Below, one piece after another: positions 25,435 to 33,982 of a stretch of 64,000 bases of DNA. The stretch's first letter is position 1, and every line of letters begins with the position of its first letter. Under the pieces are notes generated by a model that ran no database searches, was not told the DNA's origin, and was given only the letters and a program-made list of their open reading frames with translations. The stretch is from assembly GCA_016716065.1 (NCBI GenBank), contig JADJXA010000001.1:310001-374000 (forward strand), in the 5' to 3' direction. A program made the translations under genes and the position numbers. This DNA comes from Candidatus Leptovillus gracilis. Lineage in GTDB: Bacteria; Chloroflexota; Anaerolineae; Promineifilales; Promineifilaceae.

Positions 25435-25463
25435 AGTATAGACTGGTTGAATCGGCGTGACAA
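25435..25463 (-). promoter_or_regulatory. Sigma70-type promoter of the ABM gene
   Basis: Minus strand TTGTCA (25463-25458), a 17-bp spacer and TATACT (25440-25435), about 30 nt upstream of the ABM start. It is a close match to the vegetative consensus. Confidence 0.6.
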
Positions 25464-25561
25464 AGGATACCTGTCCCAGCCGAGGCCATATCTGTCCCAA
25501 TCTGGTACAATCCCAGGCAAGAACTTGTCCTTAACCATTCACACAAAAGGTAAAACAAACC

Positions 25562-27172
25562 ATGACAAACAATTATTTATGGTGGCAAACCGGCATCATC
25601 TACCAGATTTACCCCCGTTCCTACCAAGACAGCAACCATGATGGCGTCGGCGACCTGCCCGGCATCCGCCAACGCCTGGACCATCTGCAACATTTAGGCG
25701 TCGAAGCGGTCTGGCTCTCGCCCATCTACCCCTCGCCCATGCACGATTTTGGCTACGACGTGGCCGATTACACCGGCATCCACCCCATGTTTGGCAGCAT
25801 GGCCGATTTCGACGCCCTGCTGGCCGACATGCACGCGCGCGGCCTGAAGCTCATCCTGGACCTGGTCCCCAACCACACCTCCGACGAACACGCCTGGTTT
25901 GTGGAAAGCCGCAGCAGCCGCGACAATCCCAAACGGGACTGGTACATCTGGCGCGACCCCGCCCCAGACGGCGGGCCGCCTAACAACTGGCTCAGCTTTT
26001 TTGGCGGTCCGGCCTGGACCTTCGACGCGACCACCGGCCAATATTACCTGCACCAATTTGTCACGCAGCAGCCGGAGCTGAACTACCGCCACCCCGATGT
26101 GCTGCCGGCCGTGCTGGCTGCCATGCGCTTCTGGCTGGACAAAGGCGTAGACGGCTTTCGCGTGGACGTCATCTGGCTGATGATGAAGGATGAGCTGCTG
26201 CGCGACGAGCCAACCAACCCGGATTGGGACGGCGTGGAACCATACGCCAGCTTGCAGCACATCTACACGCAGAGCGTGCCCGGCGTCCACGACATCATCC
26301 GGCAGATGCGCGCCTTGCTGGACGAATACGACGAGCGCATGATGGTCGGCGAGATTTACCTGCCGTTTGACGAGTTGGTGGCCTATTACGGCCGTGCCCA
26401 CGATGAATGCCACATGCCCTTCAACTTTCACCTCATCGCCAACAAAGATTGGCGGGCAACGGCCGTGCGCCAACTGGTGGAAGCCTACGAAGCCGCCCTG
26501 CCCAAAGGGGCCTGGCCCAACTGGGTGCTGGGCAACCACGACCAGCACCGCGTCGCCACGCGCCTCGGCGCGGCTCAGGCGCGTATCGCCAACATGCTGC
26601 TGTTAACCCTGCGCGGCACGCCCACCACCTACTACGGTGAAGAAATCGGCATGGAGGATGGGCACATCCCGCCTGAATTTGTCCAGGACCCACCGGCCGT
26701 CAACCAGCCGGAAATCGCCCACATCGTCGGGCGCGACCCAGAGCGCACCCCGATGCAGTGGGACGCATCGCCCCACGCCGGTTTCACCGCCGCCAACGCC
26801 CAACCCTGGCTGCCGGCCGCCGCCGATTACCCGACGCGCAACGTGGCCCAACAAGAAAGCGACCCGGCTTCAATGCTGCATCTGTACCGGGCGCTGGCCC
26901 ACCTGCGCCGGGCAGAACTGGCCCTGCAAGTAGGGGCTTATGCCACAGTGGACACGGCCGACGACGACGTCTTCGCCTACCAACGCGCCCACCCTGGCGC
27001 GGCCAGTTTCCTGGTTGTGCTGAATTTTGGCCGCGAAGCCCACACCCTGGACCTGAGCGCGGTGGCCGACATGGCCGTCATCGCCGTCGCCAGCGACATG
27101 CAGCGCAGCGGCCCGGTGAACCTGGCCGCACTGTCCATCAGCCCCGATGAAGGGCTGGTGCTAAAGCTGTAG
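25562..27172 (+). CDS. GH13 alpha-glucosidase / oligo-1,6-glucosidase
   Basis: 536 residues, normal for the GH13 oligo-1,6-glucosidase/alpha-glucosidase subfamilies. The N-terminus (WWQTGIIYQIYPRSYQDSN, GDLPGIRQRLDHLQHLGV) is typical. Conserved regions: DLVPNHTSDEH; GFRVDVIWL with nucleophile D202; GEIYLP with acid/base E264; LGNHDQHRV with transition-state stabiliser D327. There is no signal peptide, so it acts in the cytoplasm, hydrolysing terminal alpha-glucosidic bonds of imported oligosaccharides; trehalose or sucrose specificity cannot be excluded. It ends 3 nt before the convergent stop of the membrane glycosyltransferase, with no terminator between. A TGGTACAAT extended -10 lies about 50 nt upstream. 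Confidence 0.92.
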   Translation: MTNNYLWWQTGIIYQIYPRSYQDSNHDGVGDLPGIRQRLDHLQHLGVEAVWLSPIYPSPMHDFGYDVADYTGIHPMFGSMADFDALLADMHARGLKLILDLVPNHTSDEHAWFVESRSSRDNPKRDWYIWRDPAPDGGPPNNWLSFFGGPAWTFDATTGQYYLHQFVTQQPELNYRHPDVLPAVLAAMRFWLDKGVDGFRVDVIWLMMKDELLRDEPTNPDWDGVEPYASLQHIYTQSVPGVHDIIRQMRALLDEYDERMMVGEIYLPFDELVAYYGRAHDECHMPFNFHLIANKDWRATAVRQLVEAYEAALPKGAWPNWVLGNHDQHRVATRLGAAQARIANMLLLTLRGTPTTYYGEEIGMEDGHIPPEFVQDPPAVNQPEIAHIVGRDPERTPMQWDASPHAGFTAANAQPWLPAAADYPTRNVAQQESDPASMLHLYRALAHLRRAELALQVGAYATVDTADDDVFAYQRAHPGAASFLVVLNFGREAHTLDLSAVADMAVIAVASDMQRSGPVNLAALSISPDEGLVLKL

Positions 27173-27175
27173 TGG

Positions 27176-29233
27176 TCACGAATCTGGTGGGCTGAACAAC
27201 TGGGCCATTTCGGCCGCCGAGAGACGGCCGTTGTTCCTGAAAATCAGCGTCAACGGCTGGTCGTAGACCACAAAGCTCTCGTCTACCCGCCCGCCGTTGA
27301 GACCGGGCATGGCGTCTGCCAGATAGCGCGCCGCCATGTCCGGTGGTTGCAGCCCCGGCCAGCCAAAGGTATCGGGCCGATAATAGACAGAAGCCAGATG
27401 GGGGTAACGGCCGTTGACCCAGACCAATTCATACCCCAAACGGCCGTCCAGCAGCATCTGGTGGTATTGGCCGGACAGCGGATAGAGTTCCGGCAGGCGC
27501 GGGACCACACCATAAGCCCGGCTGCTGCTTAGCGTCAACACATCGGCCGCCGCCAACAGGTCCAGATTGGCGGCCAGTTTGGCGGCGTCGTCCCGTTCGC
27601 CTACGCCTGTCAGCCAGGTGAGTTCGGCGTGGCGGTACGTCTCGCTCAGGCGCGGCGCGCCCGCCACAAACAGGGAGATTGGCAGGCCATCGTCCCACTG
27701 CTCGCTAAGAATCAGCGCCCCCGGCGGCGCGTTGGCGTACAGCCATTCGGACGCCGTAACCCAGGGATGGGGCGTTTGGTAGATGTTGACGAAGGCCAGG
27801 GCGTATACGGCCGTAACCAGCAGCGCCCCACCGGCCACCCATCCCCGCCAACGCCGCGCCAACTGCCACACCAGCGCCGCCGCAAACAACATCAACAGCG
27901 GGACCAGCGGCTGCATATAGCGCATAAACTTCACGTAAAAACTGCCCGTCACCAGAAAAAAAGGCACAGCCCAGGAGAGGACGAGGAACAAAGGGCGAGA
28001 GACAGGGAACAAGAGACGCCATCCGTTTTTAAACTGCAATGTTTTGCTTTCTTGCCCGATGACCCAGCCAAAGCCGGCGAAGGCCAGAAGACCCAACAGC
28101 CAGCCCATGCCCCATTTAAGCTGCATTTCGATGGGGTACAAGTAGGGCAGCGTGCCCTCGTATTGGCGGGTGAAGGGAATGTCGCCGCCGCCGCCGACCA
28201 TAACGCTTTGCGCCGTCAGGTTGTCCAGGTAGCAGGAAGCCCAGTTGATTTGCGGGATGGTTAGCGGCCCAACAGACATGGCCGGGGTGATGACCTGGCA
28301 AGACCAATCCAGCACGGCAAACGGGTTGGTGAGGAAAAAAGCGAGGAAGGCGACGAGAACGGCCGTGCCCCACCAGCGCCACCATCTCGCCCCCGCCGCC
28401 GCCCAAGCGGCCGCTGCCAACGGCACAAACAGCAGCACCGCTGAGAATTTAGCCCCCACCGCCAGCCCGGCAAAAACGGCCGCCACAAGGAAGGAACGGG
28501 TGACGGGATGACCTGGTGACAGGGTGACGGGGTGACAGGATGCGTCGCAATCCGCAATCCGCAATCCGCAATCCGCAATAAACCACATCGTAGCTGCCAC
28601 AAAAAACGTCAAATACGGGTCTACAGTGAAGAAGTGGGCCAGTTGGATGTGCATGACGTTGAGGGCTAAAAAGGCGGCGGCCAGCAGGCCAACGGCCGTG
28701 CCAAACAGCCGCCGCCCCAACAAAAAAAGAAGCAAAATTGTGCCCAGGTCCACCAGCCCGGTCAGCGCCCGCGTCACCGCGGCCAGATGACGAAACTCCA
28801 CCATGCCGGCCTGGTTCAAAATATCCCGCGTTAGCAGCCAATCTGGCGGCAGACGGTCGCCCCAGCGCCCTCCCGCCCACTCGGCCAGCCGCGTGGCGGC
28901 CACGCCCAGGTAGAGCGGCAAATGCCCGTAGGCAAAACGGCGCGGCGCGTCTTGTGGCGTCACAATGCCAGGGCTGGCGGCGTCTGGCGGCCAATAATAC
29001 GGGTTTAGTGTGGATTCGTGCAGAGTGAGAAGTGCGCGCCAGGAAGACGGCCGTTCAATTGTCGTCGCCACCCAATGAATGTAGCGCTCATCAGGATGAA
29101 AGTGATGGTAATCGTCCCAATCCAGCCCCGTCCAGCGCAAAGCGGCCGCCACGAGCAAGATACCTATCAGACCAACCACCACCAACCATCTGGACATCAT
29201 CAATTCCCAATTGCGGCAGGGGCGAATAATCAT
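27176..29233 (-). CDS. GT39/ArnT-like polytopic membrane glycosyltransferase
   Basis: 685 residues from the ATG at 29233; an alternative start MMSRWLVVVGL at 29200 is about as plausible, since neither has a strong ribosome-binding site. It has ten or more membrane helices, and the first loop holds an acidic pair in WDDYHHFHPDERYIHW, the position of the catalytic aspartate in dolichyl- or undecaprenyl-phosphate-dependent GT-C enzymes. The C-terminal ~190 residues form an extracytoplasmic domain. It should transfer a sugar from a lipid carrier to an extracytoplasmic acceptor. Oddity: residues ~219-246 (RIADCGLRIADC, then HPVTLSPGHPVTRS) are encoded by 7-bp and 8-bp tandem repeats inserted in frame in a loop between helices. 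Confidence 0.85.
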   Translation of the reverse strand: MIIRPCRNWELMMSRWLVVVGLIGILLVAAALRWTGLDWDDYHHFHPDERYIHWVATTIERPSSWRALLTLHESTLNPYYWPPDAASPGIVTPQDAPRRFAYGHLPLYLGVAATRLAEWAGGRWGDRLPPDWLLTRDILNQAGMVEFRHLAAVTRALTGLVDLGTILLLFLLGRRLFGTAVGLLAAAFLALNVMHIQLAHFFTVDPYLTFFVAATMWFIADCGLRIADCDASCHPVTLSPGHPVTRSFLVAAVFAGLAVGAKFSAVLLFVPLAAAAWAAAGARWWRWWGTAVLVAFLAFFLTNPFAVLDWSCQVITPAMSVGPLTIPQINWASCYLDNLTAQSVMVGGGGDIPFTRQYEGTLPYLYPIEMQLKWGMGWLLGLLAFAGFGWVIGQESKTLQFKNGWRLLFPVSRPLFLVLSWAVPFFLVTGSFYVKFMRYMQPLVPLLMLFAAALVWQLARRWRGWVAGGALLVTAVYALAFVNIYQTPHPWVTASEWLYANAPPGALILSEQWDDGLPISLFVAGAPRLSETYRHAELTWLTGVGERDDAAKLAANLDLLAAADVLTLSSSRAYGVVPRLPELYPLSGQYHQMLLDGRLGYELVWVNGRYPHLASVYYRPDTFGWPGLQPPDMAARYLADAMPGLNGGRVDESFVVYDQPLTLIFRNNGRLSAAEMAQLFSPPDS
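28498..28580. repeat. Adjacent octamer and heptamer tandem repeats inside a coding sequence
   Basis: 28498-28540 has an approximately 8-bp period (variants of ggtgacag). 28547-28579 is five copies of gcaatcc with a strict 7-bp period, the last one cut short. Both lie inside the membrane glycosyltransferase gene and keep its frame, encoding a loop with the repeated peptide LRIADCG. Confidence 0.85.
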
Positions 29234-29250
29234 AAGCCCCTGCCTAAATG

Positions 29251-29291
29251 AAAAGGGTGTGTTTCAAATGAGTTGAGTATGAAACACACCC
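29251..29291 (-). terminator. Second terminator downstream of ribosomal protein L25 gene
   Basis: Minus strand: GGGTGTGTTTCA pairs with TGAAACACACCC (29291-29280 with 29266-29255, perfect 12 bp), followed by TTTT. It lies just beyond the first terminator and just upstream of the membrane glycosyltransferase start. Confidence 0.65.
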
Positions 29292-29294
29292 AAA

Positions 29295-29330
29295 TAAAAA
29301 AGGCCAGAACTCTCGACAGTTCCAGCCTTT
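29295..29330 (-). terminator. Rho-independent terminator of ribosomal protein L25 gene
   Basis: Minus strand: AAAGGCTGGAACT pairs with AGTTCTGGCCTTT (13 bp including two G-U pairs) around a GTCGAG loop. With the trailing residues it makes a run of six T. It lies about 30 nt after the L25 stop codon. Confidence 0.8.
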
Positions 29331-29357
29331 GTCACACGCTGCCACAAGCAGAGCAAA

Positions 29358-30011
29358 CTACTCGAATTCGTCTTCTTTCTTACCCTTGCCAATGACCTCC
29401 ACCGTATCGGCCAGCGGCGCATAGGCATCCACCTCTTCCGCATCGGTGGCCACACGTTCGTAAGAGAAGGCGGCCACAAGGGCGTCCAGTTCGGCCATAA
29501 TAGTAACGCCTTCCGGCACAACCAGATCGGCCACGGTAATCACGTCGTCGGCGTTAACAATCTTGCTAAAATCAACTTCGATTTGCGCTACCAGGTTGTC
29601 GGGCAAACATTCAATCGCCACACTGTGCATAACCAGGGTGACCGAGCCTAAGCCCTGTTCCTCTGGGGCCGCCAGACCCACGCCGACCAATTCGGCTTCA
29701 GAAGCGATGATCGCCTTCATATCTACCTGCAGAAAATCCACGTGAACCAGATCGCCACGGGTGAGGTGTTGTTGAATTTCACGCGCCAGGACCGTGTGTG
29801 TCTGCCCAGACACGCTCACGTCAATCAGGTGATTGGTGCTGGCTTTGCGTAGGGTTTTAAACAGCGGCAGACTTTCTAACTGAATGTTCATCGGCTCTTG
29901 CTGCGTGCTGTAAATCACCGCCGGCGTCCAGCCCTGACGACGTAATTGTTTTACTTGTTTGCCCACAATTGTGCGCGGTTCGGCTACCAGGGTATAACGT
30001 TCTTCAGACAT
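29358..30011 (-). CDS. rplY: 50S ribosomal protein L25, long CTC/TL5 form
   Basis: 217 residues, the length of the two-domain CTC/TL5 form, not the short enterobacterial L25. The N-terminal domain (residues ~1-95: LVAEPRTIVGKQVKQLRRQG, PAVIYS, THTVLAREIQQHLTRGDLVH) binds 5S rRNA. The C-terminal TL5 beta domain (~100-190) carries VDFSKIVNADDVITVADL. The acidic end (YAPLADTVEVIGKGKKEDEFE) is usual. AGGAATGGAATT precedes the ATG. It is monocistronic, ending at two successive terminators. It is a component of the large ribosomal subunit. Confidence 0.93.
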   Translation of the reverse strand: MSEERYTLVAEPRTIVGKQVKQLRRQGWTPAVIYSTQQEPMNIQLESLPLFKTLRKASTNHLIDVSVSGQTHTVLAREIQQHLTRGDLVHVDFLQVDMKAIIASEAELVGVGLAAPEEQGLGSVTLVMHSVAIECLPDNLVAQIEVDFSKIVNADDVITVADLVVPEGVTIMAELDALVAAFSYERVATDAEEVDAYAPLADTVEVIGKGKKEDEFE

Positions 30012-30258
30012 AATTCCATTCCTCAGCTTGTCAACTCCTCGTTGGACGAGGGGATTTTTACGATTATTTTGCGTTCACGGCCGTTCAGATTCTTCATCCC
30101 GTCGTTGATGGCCGCCTGTTGGCATACCTTAAAATCAACTGTTCGATTATAATTCGAATCTGGTTGGAAATGAACCGTCGAAGTATAAACAAGGATTGCT
30201 AAATCGTCAACCTGACGCCCGCCTCTGAGCGGGGTAAAAAAGTCGCTGCGGAGGCACG

Positions 30259-30672
30259 ATGACACAGACCATCACAGGCAATGATTTGACGGCCTATTAC
30301 ACGGCCGTGCAACATACCGGCAAACTGCGCACCCCAGACCACGCCCGCCGTTGGAGCGAGGCGACATTGCGCACGTTGGCGCTGAATCTGAACGGCCGTA
30401 CCAAAAAAGAGCTGGCCCACGCGCTGCCCGAAGAACTGAGCAAGCAGCTAACAAGACAGTTTTGGCTGCTCCACTTCCGCAACAAGGGCCTCACCCGGCT
30501 GGAATTCCAAAAAATGGTCGCCCGCCGCGCCGGCAATACCGACGCCCAATTTGCCCGCTACCCCATCACAGCCACCTTCCACAATCTCAAAACCCTCGTT
30601 GGCGATAATGTCAGCCAGACCGTGGCCGACACCCTTTCCCCCGAACTGCGTGAGATGTGGCAAGCGGCGTGA
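30259..30672 (+). CDS. DUF2267-like small protein
   Basis: 137 residues with GGAGG 4 nt before the ATG. The helical protein has the two-lobe pattern of DUF2267: RWSEATLRTLALNLNGRTKKELAHALPEEL, then KGLTRLEFQKMVARRAG, then a second unit ending TVADTLSPELREMW, which echoes the LPxEL motif of the first lobe. No enzyme motif is visible; the family is uncharacterised. It overlaps the next gene by 16 nt in another frame, so co-transcription is likely. It diverges from rplY across a 250-bp gap containing an AT-rich near-palindrome (TTCGATTATAATTCGAA around 30142-30158) that could serve a divergent promoter. Confidence 0.7.
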   Translation: MTQTITGNDLTAYYTAVQHTGKLRTPDHARRWSEATLRTLALNLNGRTKKELAHALPEELSKQLTRQFWLLHFRNKGLTRLEFQKMVARRAGNTDAQFARYPITATFHNLKTLVGDNVSQTVADTLSPELREMWQAA

Positions 30673-32423
30673 GACGGCCGTTGTTCGTAAGCCGTAAGCC
30701 GTACCCCGTGTTCCGTGTTCCGTATTCCGTGTTCCCTCCACGGTTCACAGAATACGGAACACGGCTTACGGTTTACGCTCTTCTTGTCGCACTTCTCCTC
30801 GTCGGCTGTGCGGTGGAATCGCCGGTAACGGCCGTTAGCGAACCCCTCCAGGTCACCCTCATCGCCGACGGCCAGAGCTTCAATCTCATCACCGAGGCCG
30901 CCAACGTGCGTGAACTGCTGGCCGAAGCCGGCGTGGCCCTGGGCGAAAATGACGAAATCGTCCCGCCCGTCTACACGCCGCTGACCGGCGGCGAAACCGT
31001 CACCATCACCCGCATCCGCGAAAGCACGGAAACCATCAGCCAAAGCCTGCCCTTTGCCCGCAAAACCGTGCGCAACGAGGCAATGGCCGCCGACGCTCCG
31101 CCGCTGATCGTGCAGCCGGGCAAAGATGGTCTGCAAGAGACCACCATCCGCATTGTCTACCGCGACGGCCTGGAGGCGGAACGTTGGCCCACCCAGACCA
31201 TTGTCATCGAAGAGCCGCAGGATGAGATTGTGATGGTAGGCATTGGCGCGGGCAGTGGCAACGCCCGCTTTGACGGAACCCTGGCCTACATCAGCGACGG
31301 CACGGCCGTTCTCCTACGCGGTGAATCAGCTTTTCCCATCCAGCTCAACGTGGCCGGACCATCCGGCGGGCAGCTAGACGGCCGTGTCTTCAGCCTCTCG
31401 CCCAACGGCAGCCACCTGCTCTACAGCCGCGTGGACGGCGACCCAGCCGTCTTCAACAACGCCCTGTACGTCATCGAAACCCAACGCGACGCCGAACCGC
31501 GCCCTCTGGGTGTGGCAAACGTGCTTTGGGCCGATTGGAACCCAACCGACGAGGCAGAAATTGGCGAAATTGCTTATACAACGGCCGTCTCCATCACCAC
31601 GCCGCCCGGTTGGGAAGCCAACAACGATTTGTGGCTGGCGCAAATCCCACCTGACCCTGACGATGAATTGCAGCCGGAACAGCTGGTGGAAGCCTACGCC
31701 GCCCTCTATTCCTGGTGGGGCGGCAACTTCGCCTGGTCGCCGACCGGGGCGCAAATCGCCTACAGCTACGCCAACGAAGTGGGACTGATTAACCTGGAAC
31801 CGGCGCGGGGCGAAGCGCAGCGGGTGACGCTGCAAACCTTCACCGAATTTGACCCGCCGGGTGATTGGGTATGGGTTCCGACGTTGACATGGTCGCCAGA
31901 CGGCCGTTTCCTGGCCTTCACCCGCCACGACAGCGACGACCCGGAAGAAGCGCTGTTTGCCAATTGGGTGGTGGATACGCTTGGCGGCGTCGCCGGGCGC
32001 TTTGTGCCCAACGCCGGCATGTGGGCGCATTTGCATTGGGCCAGCAATCCGGCCGCCGACGCGCCCCTCGCCTTCTTACGCACCACCGACCCATTAGACA
32101 GCCTGCGCAGCAGCTACACCCTCTGGCTGATGGACCGCGACGGCAGCAACGCTCGCCAGATTTACCCGGCCGCCAACGAAAACAGCTACTTCCCGCGCCA
32201 GCAAGCCTTCATGGCCTGGGGGCCAACCGGTGACGAGATGGCCTTCATCTTCAACAACGACCTTTACCTCTACACCCTGGCCGATGGCCTGGCTCGCCGC
32301 CTGACCGACGGCGACGCCGTGAACACCCACCCCACCTGGGCGCCCTATGGCACGGCCGTTGCCGCTGCCCTGCCCACCCGCCCCACCCCCCCATCGCCCG
32401 ACCAACCCGGCCGAGAGCCATAG
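30657..32423 (+). CDS. Lipoprotein with DUF348, G5 and TolB-like beta-propeller
   Basis: 588 residues as drawn, with a GTG start at 30657 inside the end of the previous gene; the true start may be later. Residues ~10-35 are encoded by a heptamer tandem repeat (FVSRKPYPVFRVPYSVFP) and directly precede the hydrophobic segment LLVALLLVGC, a lipobox. Mature domains: DUF348 (~50-95, VTLIADGQSFNLITEAANVR), G5 (~115-175, ESTETISQ ... TTIRIVYRDG), then a six-bladed WD40/TolB-type propeller with repeated SPDG/SPNG blades (RVFSLSPNGSHLLYSR, LTWSPDGRFLAFTRHD, LWLMDRDGSNARQI). G5 and DUF348 are cell-wall-binding or adhesion modules in Rpf and YabE proteins. Fusion to a TolB propeller on a lipoprotein suggests a surface scaffold. 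Function unknown. Confidence 0.85.
   Translation: MASGVRRPLFVSRKPYPVFRVPYSVFPPRFTEYGTRLTVYALLVALLLVGCAVESPVTAVSEPLQVTLIADGQSFNLITEAANVRELLAEAGVALGENDEIVPPVYTPLTGGETVTITRIRESTETISQSLPFARKTVRNEAMAADAPPLIVQPGKDGLQETTIRIVYRDGLEAERWPTQTIVIEEPQDEIVMVGIGAGSGNARFDGTLAYISDGTAVLLRGESAFPIQLNVAGPSGGQLDGRVFSLSPNGSHLLYSRVDGDPAVFNNALYVIETQRDAEPRPLGVANVLWADWNPTDEAEIGEIAYTTAVSITTPPGWEANNDLWLAQIPPDPDDELQPEQLVEAYAALYSWWGGNFAWSPTGAQIAYSYANEVGLINLEPARGEAQRVTLQTFTEFDPPGDWVWVPTLTWSPDGRFLAFTRHDSDDPEEALFANWVVDTLGGVAGRFVPNAGMWAHLHWASNPAADAPLAFLRTTDPLDSLRSSYTLWLMDRDGSNARQIYPAANENSYFPRQQAFMAWGPTGDEMAFIFNNDLYLYTLADGLARRLTDGDAVNTHPTWAPYGTAVAAALPTRPTPPSPDQPGREP
30684..30770. repeat. Heptamer tandem repeats with internal inverted symmetry
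   Basis: Units cgtaagc-cgtaagc and cgtgttc-cgtgttc-cgtattc-cgtgttc keep a 7-bp period. The right side (GAATACGGAACACGGCTTAC) is the inverse of the left, so the locus can also form a hairpin. It lies in frame inside the predicted leader of the G5/TolB lipoprotein. Confidence 0.8.
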
Positions 32424-32429
32424 CTGTAG

Positions 32430-32435
32430 TATAAT
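32430..32435 (+). promoter_or_regulatory. Possible -10 box for the DUF433 gene
   Basis: A perfect TATAAT 27 nt upstream of the DUF433 start, just after the lipoprotein stop. No -35 hexamer with acceptable spacing is visible, so this is tentative. Confidence 0.4.
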
Positions 32436-32462
32436 CTGGTCATCTTAATTGGGAGAATGCCG

Positions 32463-32702
32463 ATGAGTCGCATAAATTGGAAAGATTACATCACCATTGA
32501 TCCTGATTTGCATCATGGCGCACCGTGCATAACAGGCACGCGCATTCCAATCGCTACCATTGTGGGCAGTCTGGCCGATGGCCTGTCGCCCGATGAAGTT
32601 ATCATCGGGTTTCCGCAGTTGGATGAGGCGAGTATCCAGGCCGCTTTAGCCTACGCCGCCGAAGTGATGCGCCAAGAGTTATTGATTCCGTTTGCCAGTT
32701 AA
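32463..32702 (+). CDS. DUF433-family protein (VapB-like antitoxin type)
   Basis: 79 residues. The second ATG (32463) is taken as start because GGGAG is 7 nt before it and only 1 nt before the first ATG (32457). The sequence fits DUF433: DPDLHHGAPCITGTRIPIATIVGSLADG, then the helix-turn-helix SPDEVIIGFPQLDEASIQAALAYA. DUF433 proteins usually act as antitoxins next to a DUF5615 PIN-like toxin. Here the expected partner is missing: the next open frame encodes a short protein with a hydrophobic N-terminus that shows no PIN aspartates. It is an orphan antitoxin or a relic. Confidence 0.82.
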   Translation: MSRINWKDYITIDPDLHHGAPCITGTRIPIATIVGSLADGLSPDEVIIGFPQLDEASIQAALAYAAEVMRQELLIPFAS

Positions 32703-32761
32703 TCCACCACGCGGCTTGCGGATTCGGCGCAAACCGTAAACCTTGCTTGGGGGAGCCATCC

Positions 32762-33046
32762 ATGCGAAAAGTGTGCTGCCATATCTTGATCGTTCTCGTT
32801 CTGCTGGTGATGGTGTGTGCGCGACAAGGGGAAGGAAACACGGCTGGTATTGCCGCCCTCGGTTGGGTCATAGACCAATACCAGGTCAGCACCGACAAGC
32901 GCAGCGGCATCACCAATGACCCCAACAACCCCGACGATGAAACCTACATCCTGCGCCTCATCAAACAAGTCATCACCGTCAGCCTGGAAACCGTCGCCAT
33001 TGTAGACGCCTTGCCGCCGCTAGAGATTGCGAAACTTGATGCGTAA
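32762..33046 (+). CDS. Small hypothetical secreted protein, 94 aa
   Basis: Starts MRKVCCHILIVLVLLVMVC, a plausible signal peptide or single membrane anchor, with GGGGGAG about 7 nt upstream. The rest is polar (YQVSTDKRSGITNDPNNPDD) and ends in a helical segment (LRLIKQVITVSLETVAIVDAL). I recognise no family. It lies 60 nt after the DUF433 gene in the position where a toxin would be expected, but there is no resemblance to PIN domains. It could be a real small gene or chance. Confidence 0.4.
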   Translation: MRKVCCHILIVLVLLVMVCARQGEGNTAGIAALGWVIDQYQVSTDKRSGITNDPNNPDDETYILRLIKQVITVSLETVAIVDALPPLEIAKLDA

Positions 33047-33074
33047 CCGTTACACTATGTCTGCACTTCTTCAT

Positions 33075-33143
33075 TGTCATTCCCGCGAAAGCGGGAATCT
33101 ACTTTGGCGAGTCAGATGGATACCCGCCTCCGCGGGTATGACA
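33075..33143. repeat. Double-hairpin repeat with ATTCCCGCGAAAGCGGGAAT core
   Basis: TGTCAT at 33075 and ATGACA ending at 33143 are inverted ends. Between them lie two hairpins, ATTCCCGC-gaaa-GCGGGAAT and TACCCGC-ctc-CGCGGGTA. The first resembles the dRS3-type palindromes known from Neisseria and other genomes. It lies downstream of the small secreted protein and could also work as a processing or stop signal. Confidence 0.65.
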
Positions 33144-33252
33144 CCCTCTCTGGTAGATCTAAAAACTGAAGATGGTGCATTACAACTAATTAGAAAAGTG
33201 CCATTTATATTTTTGTCAGTTTCATGAAGTTGATCAGATCGGGAGGTGAATA

Positions 33253-33834
33253 ATGTCTTGGTGGAAAAAGCTCTGGGAGGAATTTAGTCATGCACCGTAT
33301 CAACGATATCCTGTATGCGAAGGGTCTGGAAAGATAAAAAACGGATACTTTACGACACAATGTGAAACATGTGATGGCTTAGGCCATATTGTGCCAGGCC
33401 AGGAAAAAGCGCCCCTTTCCGTTCGATGCTCCAATTGTCAGGGTCTTGGCAAGACGATTGGTAATCAGAATTCCGTGATAGTATGCCCAATTTGTGATGG
33501 TTCAGGTCAAACCATACCAGGTAAAGAAAAGGATCCATTTCGTCTGGCATGTGGCATTTGTAATGGCACTGGGGTCAGGATCATTGGAAGTCTTACAACG
33601 AAATGTACAGTGTGTGGAGGAGTCGGTTACCTGCCCCGTCCCGAAGAAAAATCAAAAAGTACGCCATTTAGCGAGTTGTTTCCCATTCCCAACTGGCAAT
33701 CGAACACCTGCCCTATTTGCAATGGTCAAGGATGGGTTGAGGTCACTGCACCTGGCACACCAGCTTATTTGCTGAATAAGACGCCAAAGCAAACGCAAGT
33801 ATGCGGTAAATGTGGTGGAAGCGGTAAGATCTAG
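33253..33834 (+). CDS. Stand-alone DnaJ-type CxxCxGxG zinc-finger protein
   Basis: 193 residues with GGGAGGTG before the ATG. Repeated DnaJ central-domain knuckles run through it: CETCDGLGH, CSNCQGLGK, CPICDGSGQ, CGICNGTGV, CTVCGGVGY, CPICNGQGW and CGKCGGSGK, plus a degenerate first one (PVCEGSGK). No J domain or peptide-binding domain is present. Such rubredoxin-like folds bind two zinc ions per pair of knuckles and act in thiol exchange or protein-protein contact. Composition is visibly AT-richer than the flanking genes and lacks the ACGGCCGT octamer, which hints at later arrival. It is monocistronic, closed by a strong terminator. Its role is unknown. Confidence 0.82.
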   Translation: MSWWKKLWEEFSHAPYQRYPVCEGSGKIKNGYFTTQCETCDGLGHIVPGQEKAPLSVRCSNCQGLGKTIGNQNSVIVCPICDGSGQTIPGKEKDPFRLACGICNGTGVRIIGSLTTKCTVCGGVGYLPRPEEKSKSTPFSELFPIPNWQSNTCPICNGQGWVEVTAPGTPAYLLNKTPKQTQVCGKCGGSGKI

Positions 33835-33862
33835 CACCTATCCCTCCTAAACTTATCAAACA

Positions 33863-33900
33863 ACAAAGAGGGCCGGGCATTGCTACCCGGCCCTCTTTGT
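33863..33900 (+). terminator. Rho-independent terminator of the zinc-finger gene
   Basis: Perfect 15-bp stem (33863-33877 with 33886-33900), loop CATTGCTA, ending in TTTGTTTG. The A-rich left side makes it usable on the minus strand as well. Confidence 0.8.
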
Positions 33901-33982
33901 TTGTCAGCAGGCCATTTCAGACAAGCGGTTGGTTAATTTTCAAATAACAGGGCGCAAATTCTAAGCGATAAGGCGCAAACAA

